Assembly: GCA_035637115.1 (NCBI GenBank)
Contig: DASPXV010000138.1
Span: 1-14,359, forward strand
Source: JAICSD01 sp035637115
GTDB lineage: Bacteria > Acidobacteriota > Vicinamibacteria > Vicinamibacterales > 2-12-FULL-66-21
DNA length: 14,359 nt
Reading direction: 5' to 3'
The notes under the pieces were generated by a model. The model was not told the origin of the DNA. It ran no database searches and was given only the letters and a program-made list of their open reading frames with translations. The translations under genes were made by a program, and so were the position numbers. Positions within the stretch are counted from its first letter, which is position 1, and every line of letters begins with the position of its first letter. Positions 1 through 7,239 of the stretch are shown piece after piece.

Positions 1-481
1 AGCACCCCTTGCCCGATGCGCGAAGCGCCTCTATGCCGACCTGCGAAGCACCCCTTGGCCGACGCGCGAAGCGCCTCTATGCCGACCTGCGAAGCACCCC
101 TTGCCCGATGCGCGAAGCGCCTCTATGCCCGACGCGCGAAGCACCCCTTGCCCGATGCGCGAAGCGCCTCTATGCCCGACCTGCGAAGCACCCCTTGCCC
201 GACGCGCGAAGCGCCTCTAAGTCCGACGCGCGAAGCACCCCTTGCCCGATGCGCGAAGCGCCGCTATGCCGACCTGCGAAGCACCCCTTGCCCGATGCGC
301 GAAGCGCCCTTTGCCCGACGCTCGAAGCGCCCTTTGCTCGATGCGCGAAGCGCCCCTTGCCCGACACGCGAAGCGCCCTTTGCCCGACGCGCGAAGCGCC
401 CTTTGCCCGATGCGCGAAGCGCCCTTTGCCCGACGCGCGAAGCGCCCTTTGCTCGATGCGCGAAGCGCCCCTTGCCCGACA
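1..481. repeat. 23-bp tandem repeat array (about 21 units), continuing off the left edge
   Basis: The region is wholly made of 23-bp units (a few are 24 bp) that begin AAGCRCC and end near CCGAYGCGCG. There are no unique spacers. From 1 to 301 two unit types alternate, one with ACCCCTTGCCCG and one with GCCTCTATGCC, giving a 46-47 bp dimer. From 302 onward the units are uniform (GCCCTTTGCCCG). Segment 302-366 recurs at 417-481 with one mismatch, a shift of exactly five units (115 bp). Nearly all junctions contain GCGAAGC, which can fold as a GC stem with a GAA loop. The period is not a multiple of three and no unit contains a stop, so long open frames on both strands are by-products. The array stops about 10 bp from the stop codon of the coiled-coil gene and would lie in its 3' region. 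Confidence 0.95.
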
Positions 482-491
482 GGGCGCGCGG

Positions 492-3200
492 TTAGGCCAG
501 CCGCGCCTTCTCTTCGGGCGGCGCGGTCTTGCGCAGCTGCTTGATGCCGCGCTCGATCCGCTCTGCGAGCTCGCGCTCCGTCTGCAGCGATCGGAGCGTC
601 GTCTGTGCTTCCTGCACCTTCTCAGTGAGCCGCGAGACGTTCTCCATCACGTGATCCACGACGGCCTTCTGTTCGCCGAGCGTCTCGAGGTTGATTCGGA
701 CGTCTTCGAGCATATAGGTGATCACGCTGGTCTTGAGCTGGACCTCGTCCACCAGCTTCTTGCGCGACTCGATGTGCGCGAGGCGCATCTCGGTCTCGCC
801 GACGCACGCGAGCGCCTCGTCGACGCGCTCCCGAAGGGCGGCCACGTCGTTGCGGTGGGCCTCGACGTACTGCAGGTCCGACTTGCTGCGCGCGCTGACC
901 TCGTGGACGCTGGCGACTTCCTTGCGGACCGCTTCGACGATGGCGTCGCGGCGAGCGATCTCGGCGATCTTTGCGTCGATCTCCTCGGTCATCTGGGCGA
1001 GCTCCGCGGCGCGCGCCTCGAACGCGGTGATTCGCTTCTCCGAGAACGCCAGCTGCGTGCGGCGCTGGTCGAGCGCCTTTGACGCCGCTTCGAGCCGCTT
1101 GAGCTGATCCTCGGACGCATCGAGCTGCGCGCTGACCTCGCGCTGCCGTCCCTGGACGCGCGCGAGCTCCTGCAGGAGTTCGTCCTTGATCACCGCCGAA
1201 CGATTGACCTCCTCGGCCAGCCCCTCGACCTGCTTGAGGCGCTCCCCCGCCTCTCCCGCCGCGTTGCGGCTGGCGGAGAGCATCTCCGCGAGGCGCTTCT
1301 CCTGCTCGGCGAGCGTCGCCTCTTCCTGCTGCGCGGCCACGAAGCGCGCATGCACCTTCTCGATCTGGCTCTTGAGCATCGAGAGCTGCGTCGTGAGCGG
1401 CATCAGCTTGCCCTGGAGTGCGTTCACGCCTTCCAGCTTCTGGCGCGCATCCGTCACGGCGATGGCGACGCCATCGATCTGGTTGCGCAGCGCTTCCACT
1501 TCGCCGCGTCTGGCGATCTGTTCGTCGAGCTTGCGATCGACGTCTCCCGCAACGACGTTGAGATTGTTCAGGCGCGCTTCGACACGTTCGACGAACTGCT
1601 GCTGGCTCGCGATGCGGTTCATCTGGCGATCGAGATCGTCGGCGATGGTGACCAGGTTCGCGGCCTTCTGCGTCCCCTCGTCCACGATCGCGAGCTTGCT
1701 CGTGATCGCGTCCATGCGCGTCTCGAGCTCGGGAATCCCGGCGCTGAACGTCTCGGTGCGCTCGAGAAACCCTTCGAGGGCCGCGCGATCGGACGCGAGC
1801 CGGTCGCGAAGCTGCACCGCCGCGGCGTGCGACTTGTAGAAGTCCTGGATTTCCTTGCGCAGGGCGTCGAGGTCCTGGCGGCTCTGCTTGAGATTCTCGT
1901 ACTGCCACGTCGTTCGCTTCGCGAGCTCGTCGACCTGCCCCAGCGACTCCTGCAGCGCGTCGAGCGTCGTCTGCTTCCGCGTCAGATCGTCGGCGTTTGC
2001 ATTGAGCGCCTGCAGCTGCTTCGAGAGCTGATCGACCTTCTGCGCCATTGCGGCAGCGAGACGATCGCGTACGGCGAGCGCTTCCATCCCCTTTTCCGCC
2101 TCGGACACGGAGGTCTGCAGCCCCTTGACGCGCTGATCGAAGGCCTCGAACTCCTTCCGTTCGATCGCGAGCTTGTCGGTGTACGCCCGCACGAAGTCGG
2201 TGAGCGCCGCGCGGTCCTTTTCGAGTTTCGTGAGGTCCGTGGCGAACGCATCGCGCGCCTTGAGACCCGTGTCGAGCTGACCGCCCATTTCGCGCGCGAG
2301 CTTTTCGACGCGATCGATCAGCTCCTCGGTGCGAGTCGCCTGCCGTGCCCCTTCATTGAGCTTGTTGATCTGGACTTCCATCGCCCAGACCATCTCGTTC
2401 AGGCGGTTGGCTTCGACGACGGCGTGTTCGACCGTGTGCTTCTGGTTTTCGAGCGACTTGATCTTCTGCCCGACGTGCTCGGCGAGCGCATTGAGCGATG
2501 TCATGCGCTCCTCAGTCGTCTTGCTCATCTCCTGGAGCTGGGCGAGCGGGCCGAGGCGCTTCTCGACCTCCTTCACCATCTCGACGGTCGCGTTGGCCTC
2601 ATCGTGCGTGGCGCGCGACGTGTCCTTGAGGCGCGAGTAGTCCTGCGTGAGCTGCGAGGACATCGAACGCAACTGGTCGAAGTCGCTCTTCAACCCTTCC
2701 GTCCGCTCGTGAGAGGTCTTGATTTCGGTCTGCGCCTGCCGCAGTTGCTCGCGCAACTCGTCGAGTGCCGCCTGGTCCTTCTTGAGCGTGTCGAGGCTGG
2801 CGCGCGTCTGCAGCGCCTGCGACGAGAGGCTCTGAAGGGCCTGCTTGTGTTTCTGCAGCTCCCCGTCCGGAGCGGTCAATCGGCCGGTCTCGTGCTCGGC
2901 GTGCGAGACGGCGTCGGTCAGCGCCTTGATGCGCGAGTCGATTGTCTCGAGCTCGGTCGTGCGCGTCGCGGCCTTGGCCAGGCGATCGTTGACCTCGTCG
3001 AGACGGGCCTGCGCCTTGCCGGCCTTCTCCTCGACTTCCTGCAGCGATTTGCTCGCCGAAGCGAGCTTTGCGCTGTGGAGCTGCACTTGCGTCAGCATGG
3101 TGCTGAGCGCCGCGCGCTCCTCCCTGGAGGCCGCAATAAGGGACTGCAGCTCATCGGACTGCTGCCTGGTCGCACCAGTCTTCTTAAAGGCATCGAGCAT
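492..3200 (-). CDS. Large soluble coiled-coil protein (902 aa), function unknown
   Basis: The protein is almost entirely charged, heptad-patterned helix rich in Glu, Lys, Arg, Gln, Leu and Ala, with very few prolines. I see no signal peptide, no membrane segment and no nucleotide-binding head, so it is not an SMC or Rad50 ATPase despite the resemblance that searches usually report. Short motifs with a V-E-x-V or V-x-A-L core recur every 24 to 32 residues in the C-terminal half (examples: FVERVEARL, EVEALRNQI, IVEAVRKEV, LVDEVQLK, VVDHVMENV), which suggests growth from a repeated building block. The tail after about residue 885 is basic (KQLRKTAPPEEKARLA). The ATG is preceded by GGAGGAG nine bases upstream. 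A cytoskeletal or scaffold role is only inference; the bactofilin gene is about 10 kb away on the same strand. Confidence 0.85.
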   Translation of the reverse strand: MLDAFKKTGATRQQSDELQSLIAASREERAALSTMLTQVQLHSAKLASASKSLQEVEEKAGKAQARLDEVNDRLAKAATRTTELETIDSRIKALTDAVSHAEHETGRLTAPDGELQKHKQALQSLSSQALQTRASLDTLKKDQAALDELREQLRQAQTEIKTSHERTEGLKSDFDQLRSMSSQLTQDYSRLKDTSRATHDEANATVEMVKEVEKRLGPLAQLQEMSKTTEERMTSLNALAEHVGQKIKSLENQKHTVEHAVVEANRLNEMVWAMEVQINKLNEGARQATRTEELIDRVEKLAREMGGQLDTGLKARDAFATDLTKLEKDRAALTDFVRAYTDKLAIERKEFEAFDQRVKGLQTSVSEAEKGMEALAVRDRLAAAMAQKVDQLSKQLQALNANADDLTRKQTTLDALQESLGQVDELAKRTTWQYENLKQSRQDLDALRKEIQDFYKSHAAAVQLRDRLASDRAALEGFLERTETFSAGIPELETRMDAITSKLAIVDEGTQKAANLVTIADDLDRQMNRIASQQQFVERVEARLNNLNVVAGDVDRKLDEQIARRGEVEALRNQIDGVAIAVTDARQKLEGVNALQGKLMPLTTQLSMLKSQIEKVHARFVAAQQEEATLAEQEKRLAEMLSASRNAAGEAGERLKQVEGLAEEVNRSAVIKDELLQELARVQGRQREVSAQLDASEDQLKRLEAASKALDQRRTQLAFSEKRITAFEARAAELAQMTEEIDAKIAEIARRDAIVEAVRKEVASVHEVSARSKSDLQYVEAHRNDVAALRERVDEALACVGETEMRLAHIESRKKLVDEVQLKTSVITYMLEDVRINLETLGEQKAVVDHVMENVSRLTEKVQEAQTTLRSLQTERELAERIERGIKQLRKTAPPEEKARLA

Positions 3201-3209
3201 GACGGGGCA

Positions 3210-3216
3210 CTCCTCC
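3210..3216 (-). promoter_or_regulatory. Ribosome binding site of the coiled-coil gene
   Basis: GGAGGAG on the minus strand lies nine bases before the ATG at 3200. It is the strongest Shine-Dalgarno match I found in the window and fixes this start. Confidence 0.8.
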
Positions 3217-3238
3217 GGACGATCTATTCAGATGGGGG

Positions 3239-3273
3239 GCGATAAGGATAGCCCCTTCAGTGTCTTATCGCAA
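3239..3273 (-). promoter_or_regulatory. Candidate promoter of the coiled-coil gene, overlapped by an inverted repeat
   Basis: On the minus strand a -35-like TTGCGA (3268-3273) and a -10-like TATCCT (3245-3250) are 17 bp apart; each matches the sigma70 consensus at four of six positions. A perfect 8-bp inverted repeat, GCGATAAG (3239-3246) and CTTATCGC (3264-3271), covers parts of both boxes with a 17-bp centre. It could be an operator that occludes the promoter, or an RNA hairpin after pgsA. No T-tract follows, so a standard terminator is unlikely. Confidence 0.4.
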
Positions 3274-3298
3274 CTCACGAGCCAAAACTGTAAGAGGG

Positions 3299-3856
3299 CT
3301 AGTGCGGCATTCGGGCGACTTGCACCGCATAATGTCCTGCAGAGACGAAGGTTATGGCGAGGGAGCCCCACAGGAGGCCGCGTACAACTTCGGACGGTTC
3401 CCCTAAATAATTGAAATAAAGGGCCGCGACACCCGTGAGGATGTAAAGCGCCGTGGCGACCTTCCCGTACATGGATGGCCGGAAGGTGCGCGGGCCGATG
3501 GCGAGATTGACGACGGCGACAGTGCCGACGATGGCGATGTCGCGCGAGATGACGAGTACGGTGAACCAGAGCGGAAGGCGATTCGGCCCGCCGATGTCGG
3601 GCAGCGTTAGCATCACGAACATCGTCACGAGCAGGAGCTTGTCCGCCATCGGGTCGAGCCACGCGCCGAGGACGGTGTTCTCCCCTGTCCACCGCGCGAT
3701 CAAGCCGTCGAACAGGTCTGTCAGGCCTGCAGCCATGAAGGTGACGAGCGCCCATCCCGTATAGCTGTAAATCAGCAGGATCACGAAGGCCGGAATGAGG
3801 AGCATCCGCATCAGCGTCAGGTCGTTCGCCGGCGTGAAAATGCGACCGAGCGTCAT
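3299..3856 (-). CDS. pgsA: CDP-alcohol phosphatidyltransferase, probably phosphatidylglycerophosphate synthase
   Basis: This is an integral membrane enzyme of the CDP-alcohol phosphatidyltransferase family, which transfers a phosphatidyl group from CDP-diacylglycerol to an alcohol. The signature is complete: D47, D50, G51, A54, R55, G64, D68 and D72 in DLFDGLIAR and GAWLDPMAD. Several hydrophobic helices follow, and the 185-residue length fits PgsA. The start at 3856 (MTLGRIFTPAND) is preferred over longer in-frame extensions because the family begins just before the first helix and because its ATG overlaps the TGA of the upstream TPR/SLH gene as ATGA, a typical coupling junction. Glycerol-3-phosphate as acceptor is the commonest activity of bacterial members of this size, but the motif alone does not exclude inositol phosphate or another alcohol. 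Confidence 0.85.
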   Translation of the reverse strand: MTLGRIFTPANDLTLMRMLLIPAFVILLIYSYTGWALVTFMAAGLTDLFDGLIARWTGENTVLGAWLDPMADKLLLVTMFVMLTLPDIGGPNRLPLWFTVLVISRDIAIVGTVAVVNLAIGPRTFRPSMYGKVATALYILTGVAALYFNYLGEPSEVVRGLLWGSLAITFVSAGHYAVQVARMPH

Positions 3857-5211
3857 TTCTTCGCGAGGGCCGCGAGTTTGGACACCGCATCGGCGGCCTC
3901 GGCGCCGGTCACGGGACGCGACAACTGGAACGTGTCCCCTTCGAGCGGCGAGAGGACGCCCGAGGACACCGCGCGTGCGGCGGCCGAATAAGCGAGGTGA
4001 TTGGGCGCAAGGTCGGAGAACTTCGGGCGCGGATCGCGCCAACGGACCGCGAGCCGCGGTTTCTCCGCAGCGATCAGCGTGAGCACGCGGCTGATCGCCT
4101 GGGCGAGATCACCGCGTCTGACGGGACCGGCGGGTTGAAAGGTGTGGTTCGGGAACGCGTCCATCACATCCGCGCGCGCCACCGCGAGAATCCAGGGCGC
4201 GGCCCAGTTGCCGCGTACATCGGTGATGACCGCTGCATTCGCCGAGCGTGCGCGGCGCAGCAGGTCTTCGAGACGAACGCCGAGTAGCGCCGCGAGCTGC
4301 GCGCGAGTGACCGCGGGTGACTGATCGATCGAGCGGTACTCCGCCGGCATGGCCTCGAAGGCCGCCTGCTCCCGCATCTGATCGATCCTCGTGGCGGTGG
4401 CGTCCGTCGGCTCTATGGCGTTGAGCGCCGTGTATGCGTCCGCCGCTTTCGCCCATTCCTTGTTCGCCTCGTGGATCTCGGCGATCAACAGCAGCGCGCG
4501 CGCATCCGCGGAGTCGAGCGCGACAGCCCGCTCGGCGTGCCCGAGCGCGGCGGCCGCATCCCCCGCCTTCTGCTCCACCGCCGCCAGCTCGCGGTATAAA
4601 AACCCGCTCTGCGGCGAGGAGGCGATCACGTCGGCGTAGCGGCGCCGCGCCTCGTCCAGCTTTCCAGCGTCCGCGGCCTTTCGCGCGGCTTCGATGTTCT
4701 GCTGCGCGCCGCGGAACTTCAACACGTCCACGCGGCTCCGCACTGACGTCAGCGTCGCGTCGGCGGCCAGCGCGGCCTCGAACGCAGCGAGGGCCGCATC
4801 GTTGCGTCCGAGCAGCAGCAGCGCTTCGCCGCGTCCCGCCAGCGCTGGCGCGTACGATGCCGCCGTAGCGAGGGCGCGATCGAAGTATCCGGCTGCCGCC
4901 TGCGCGTCCTTGCGCGCGAGCGCGGAATATCCGAGGGCGGTCTCCGCAGGATAGAAGCCGGGCGACTCCTTGACGATCGCGTTGAACTCGCGGTCCGCGG
5001 CTTTGGTATCTCCTGCCTGCAAAAGGTCCCAGGCCACGGTGTACCGATCCCACGTGGGCTGCGGAGCCAGCGTCGCGGGGCCGGATGGAAAGACGAACTC
5101 ACTGAACCGTGGCGCGCCCGGCACCGACGGAGACGTCGTCGCCGGCTTCTTCGCGCAGGACGCGGTCGCCAACACGAGGGCCAGCGCAACGACACCGCTA
5201 GGCGCGCGCAC
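3853..5211 (-). CDS. TPR protein with C-terminal SLH domains, probable envelope lipoprotein
   Basis: The N-terminus has a short basic start, a hydrophobic stretch and then LATASCAKK, so C19 may be a lipidated cysteine; the position three before it is Thr rather than Leu, so this lipobox is weak. Residues about 54-290 are tetratricopeptide-like helical pairs rich in alanine (for example AADREFNAIVKESPGFYPA, AALAAFEAALAAD). Residues about 320-450 resemble S-layer homology modules: ITDVRGNWAAPWI through HTFQPAGPVRRGDLA, then a weaker copy from KFSDLAPNHLAY. SLH modules bind cell-wall or envelope polymers, and TPRs bind proteins. The start is GTG, since no ATG lies close upstream, and it overlaps the end of hflX by 14 nt. 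It sits between hflX and pgsA in an overlapping operon. Its specific role is unknown. Confidence 0.82.
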   Translation of the reverse strand: MRAPSGVVALALVLATASCAKKPATTSPSVPGAPRFSEFVFPSGPATLAPQPTWDRYTVAWDLLQAGDTKAADREFNAIVKESPGFYPAETALGYSALARKDAQAAAGYFDRALATAASYAPALAGRGEALLLLGRNDAALAAFEAALAADATLTSVRSRVDVLKFRGAQQNIEAARKAADAGKLDEARRRYADVIASSPQSGFLYRELAAVEQKAGDAAAALGHAERAVALDSADARALLLIAEIHEANKEWAKAADAYTALNAIEPTDATATRIDQMREQAAFEAMPAEYRSIDQSPAVTRAQLAALLGVRLEDLLRRARSANAAVITDVRGNWAAPWILAVARADVMDAFPNHTFQPAGPVRRGDLAQAISRVLTLIAAEKPRLAVRWRDPRPKFSDLAPNHLAYSAAARAVSSGVLSPLEGDTFQLSRPVTGAEAADAVSKLAALAKK

Positions 5212-6463
5212 GCGAGTCTTCCCTGGCGAAGCGGTCCAGCATCCGCCGCGGCAGCTCCGCTTCCACGATGATCGATTCGTCGCTGGTCACGTGCCTGATG
5301 ATCCGTCCGAAACGATAGAGATCCGAGATCTGCTGCCGATCCGCTTCGTCATGCGGATTGAAGGCGAACGTCACGGTTGCGGTATCGAGCGCCAGCTTCG
5401 TCTCCATTGCCGCGATGACTTCGTCGCGTCCTTCGCCCTTCAGGGCCGATACGCAGAGCCCCGTGGGATAGAGCGCCGTCAGCCGCGCCAGCTCGCCAGG
5501 CTCCAGGCGATCGACCTTGTTGAACACTTCGACGATCGGCACCCGCTGTGCCCCGACTTCGTGCAGGACCGACATCACCGCCGCCATGTGACGATCCCGA
5601 TCGGGCGCTGACGCGTCGATCACATGAAGGAGCAGATCGGCCTCCGCCACTTCCTCGAGCGTCGCGCGGAAGGCGGCCACGAGCGAATGCGGCAGGCGAT
5701 CGATGAAGCCGACCGTATCGGACACGAGCAGCTCGCGGCGATCCGGCAGCTTCACGCGGCGCACGAGCGGATCGAGCGTCACGAACAGCGCATTCGATGC
5801 GACGGCATGATCGCCCGTGAGCGAATTGAACAGTGTGGTCTTGCCGGCGTTGGTGTACCCAACGAGGGCGACCGTCGGCACCGCGGATTTGTGGCGCCGC
5901 TCACGGAGCTGGGAACGGCGCCGGCGCACGGTCTCGATTTCTTTCGACACCACGCTGACGCGATGGCGGATCCGGCGGCGGTCCGTTTCCAGTTTTGTTT
6001 CGCCTGGACCGAGCGTGCCGATGCCGCCCCCTGGACGTGACAAGGCGTCGCTGGATCCGACGAGCCGCGGCATCAGGTACTTGAGCTGCGCGAGCTCGAC
6101 CTGCAGCTTGCCTTCACGCGTGCGCGCGCGCCGCGCGAAAATGTCGAGGATCAGTTGCGTGCGATCGATCACGCGGCAACCGAGCGCATCTTCCAGGTTG
6201 CGCAGCTGCGCCGGCGACAGTTCGTTGTCGAAGATCACGACGTCCACGCGCGCTTCCGCCGCGGCTGCCGCGAGCATCTCGACCTTGCCCTTGCCGACGA
6301 ACGTCGCGGGGTCGGGCTTCGCGCGCTCCTGCTGGACTCGCAGCACGACGTCGGCGTTCGCCGCGCCGGCGAGCCCCGCCAGCTCTTCGAGCGCCTGTTC
6401 GGGATCGAAATGTCGAGGAGAGTCTTTGAAGAGGCCGACTAACGCCGCCCGCTCACGTACCAC
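5198..6463 (-). CDS. hflX: GTPase HflX
   Basis: HflX is a ribosome-binding GTPase linked to rescue of stalled or stressed ribosomes. The N-terminal HflX domain is present (KPDPATFVGKGKVEML around residues 49-64; DNELSPAQLRNLE), followed by the family's Gly-rich linker with GPGETKLETDRRR (152-164) and a coiled segment. The G domain shows G1 GYTNAGKTT (202-210), G3 DTVGF (249-253), G4 NKVD (295-298) and G5 SALKGEG (319-325). The length of 421 aa is normal. The GTG start at 6463 directly precedes the conserved ERAALVG opening; it overlaps the tsaC stop by 11 nt and has no clear ribosome binding site, so translation is probably coupled to tsaC. The C-terminal tail beyond the G domain is short. 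Confidence 0.97.
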   Translation of the reverse strand: MVRERAALVGLFKDSPRHFDPEQALEELAGLAGAANADVVLRVQQERAKPDPATFVGKGKVEMLAAAAAEARVDVVIFDNELSPAQLRNLEDALGCRVIDRTQLILDIFARRARTREGKLQVELAQLKYLMPRLVGSSDALSRPGGGIGTLGPGETKLETDRRRIRHRVSVVSKEIETVRRRRSQLRERRHKSAVPTVALVGYTNAGKTTLFNSLTGDHAVASNALFVTLDPLVRRVKLPDRRELLVSDTVGFIDRLPHSLVAAFRATLEEVAEADLLLHVIDASAPDRDRHMAAVMSVLHEVGAQRVPIVEVFNKVDRLEPGELARLTALYPTGLCVSALKGEGRDEVIAAMETKLALDTATVTFAFNPHDEADRQQISDLYRFGRIIRHVTSDESIIVEAELPRRMLDRFAREDSRARA

Positions 6464-7088
6464 TGGAGAGAGATTTTAGCACGCGCTCCCACGGCACCGC
6501 GCCGGCGCGGATGAGCGCGACATCGGGCTCGGACGCGTTCACGATCGTCGACGGCGCGCCGCCGCGCGATGCGCCGGCATCGAGGATCGCGTCCACGTCC
6601 GGTAACGCGGACGCAACGGCGTCAGCCGAAGACGCCGCGGTTGCGCCCGATCTGTTCGCGCTCGTCGCGGTGATGCAGAAGCCGGTCGCGCGCGCGAGCG
6701 CGGTGGCGACCGGATGATCGGGGACGCGGACACCGACCGTTCGTCCTCCCGCCAGCGTTTCCGGCGCAATCACCGGGCGGGCGCGGATGACGATGGTTAA
6801 CGGCCCCGGCCACCAGCGCTCGGCGAGCCGTTCGGCCTGGCGCGACATCTCCCCGATCGCACGCACCTGCGATACGTCGGCTGCAATCAAGGTCAGCGCA
6901 GATGTCTCGGGCCGCCCTTTGAGCTCGAATAATCGACGCACCGCTTCTGCATTCCGCGGATCGACGGCGAGGCCATACAACGTGTCGGTCGGATAGGCAA
7001 CAACCAGCCCATCTCGCACCATCTCCGCGGCCTGAAGGATCACTTGGAGATCGGGAGTGCGCGAATCAAGCCTCAGAACTAGCGGCAC
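6453..7088 (-). CDS. tsaC: L-threonylcarbamoyladenylate synthase (TsaC/YrdC/Sua5 family, short form)
   Basis: The enzyme makes threonylcarbamoyl-AMP from threonine, bicarbonate and ATP, the first step in t6A37 modification of tRNAs that read ANN codons. The YrdC fold is supported by PTDTLYGL (33-40), ELKGRP (55-60), WPGPLT (93-98), TSANRSG (142-148) and STIV (180-183). The 211 residues cover only the YrdC domain, without the C-terminal Sua5 domain. The GTG at 7088 is the first possible codon, because an in-frame TGA precedes it directly; AGGA lies 11 nt upstream. It is the first gene of the overlapping tsaC-hflX-TPR/SLH-pgsA cluster. None of its partners tsaB, tsaD or tsaE is in the window. 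Confidence 0.95.
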   Translation of the reverse strand: MPLVLRLDSRTPDLQVILQAAEMVRDGLVVAYPTDTLYGLAVDPRNAEAVRRLFELKGRPETSALTLIAADVSQVRAIGEMSRQAERLAERWWPGPLTIVIRARPVIAPETLAGGRTVGVRVPDHPVATALARATGFCITATSANRSGATAASSADAVASALPDVDAILDAGASRGGAPSTIVNASEPDVALIRAGAVPWERVLKSLSSGT

Positions 7089-7123
7089 TCAGCCATTATT
7101 CCTGAACGGCGGACGGCTCGACG

Positions 7124-7189
7124 CGAAGGCACAAAGACACGAAGTCACGAAGAACCAACAATATTTGGCTTTGTGTCTTTGTGCCTTCG
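7124..7189. repeat. Octad inverted repeat between the MFS gene and tsaC
   Basis: A perfect 16-bp inverted repeat (7125-7140 and 7173-7188, arm GAAGGCACAAAGACAC) extends with wobble to about 21 bp (7124-7144 with 7169-7189) around a 24-base centre. Each arm is built of 8-bp units: GAAGGCAC, AAAGACAC, GAAGTCAC and so on. It fills much of the 151-bp gap between the MFS stop (7240) and the tsaC start (7088). In RNA it would form a stable hairpin, but no U-tract follows on the minus strand. An open frame through it reads as a short Lys/Arg/His-rich peptide and is not a gene. Confidence 0.9.
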
Positions 7190-7239
7190 TGCCTTTGCAA
7201 CGCCGCAGGCCGTGACAAGCAGCTGCAAGCCATCGATAC

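Noticed and set aside
1..481. CRISPR array
   Set aside because: Units are contiguous 23-mers with no unique spacers, and no cas genes are present.
9..1082. 357-residue open frame on the plus strand
   Set aside because: The first part is the 23-bp repeat read through all three phases (the period is not a multiple of three), and the rest is antisense to the coiled-coil gene.
1350..3245. 631-residue open frame on the plus strand
   Set aside because: It is antisense to the coiled-coil gene. High GC keeps the opposite strand open; the product has no recognisable domain, and the minus-strand gene has a strong ribosome binding site.
3299..4042. Longer 247-residue form of the phosphatidyltransferase
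   Set aside because: The extra N-terminal 62 residues are Arg-rich, lie antisense-like within the end of the TPR/SLH gene, and have no family counterpart; the ATGA overlap start at 3856 fits better.
4434..4868. Plus-strand open frames opposite the TPR/SLH gene
   Set aside because: Low-complexity Arg/Ala/Pro translations of the opposite strand of a GC-rich gene.
7124..7189. Rho-independent terminator
   Set aside because: The stem is strong, but neither strand has a T-tract following it; the same holds for the other four gap hairpins.
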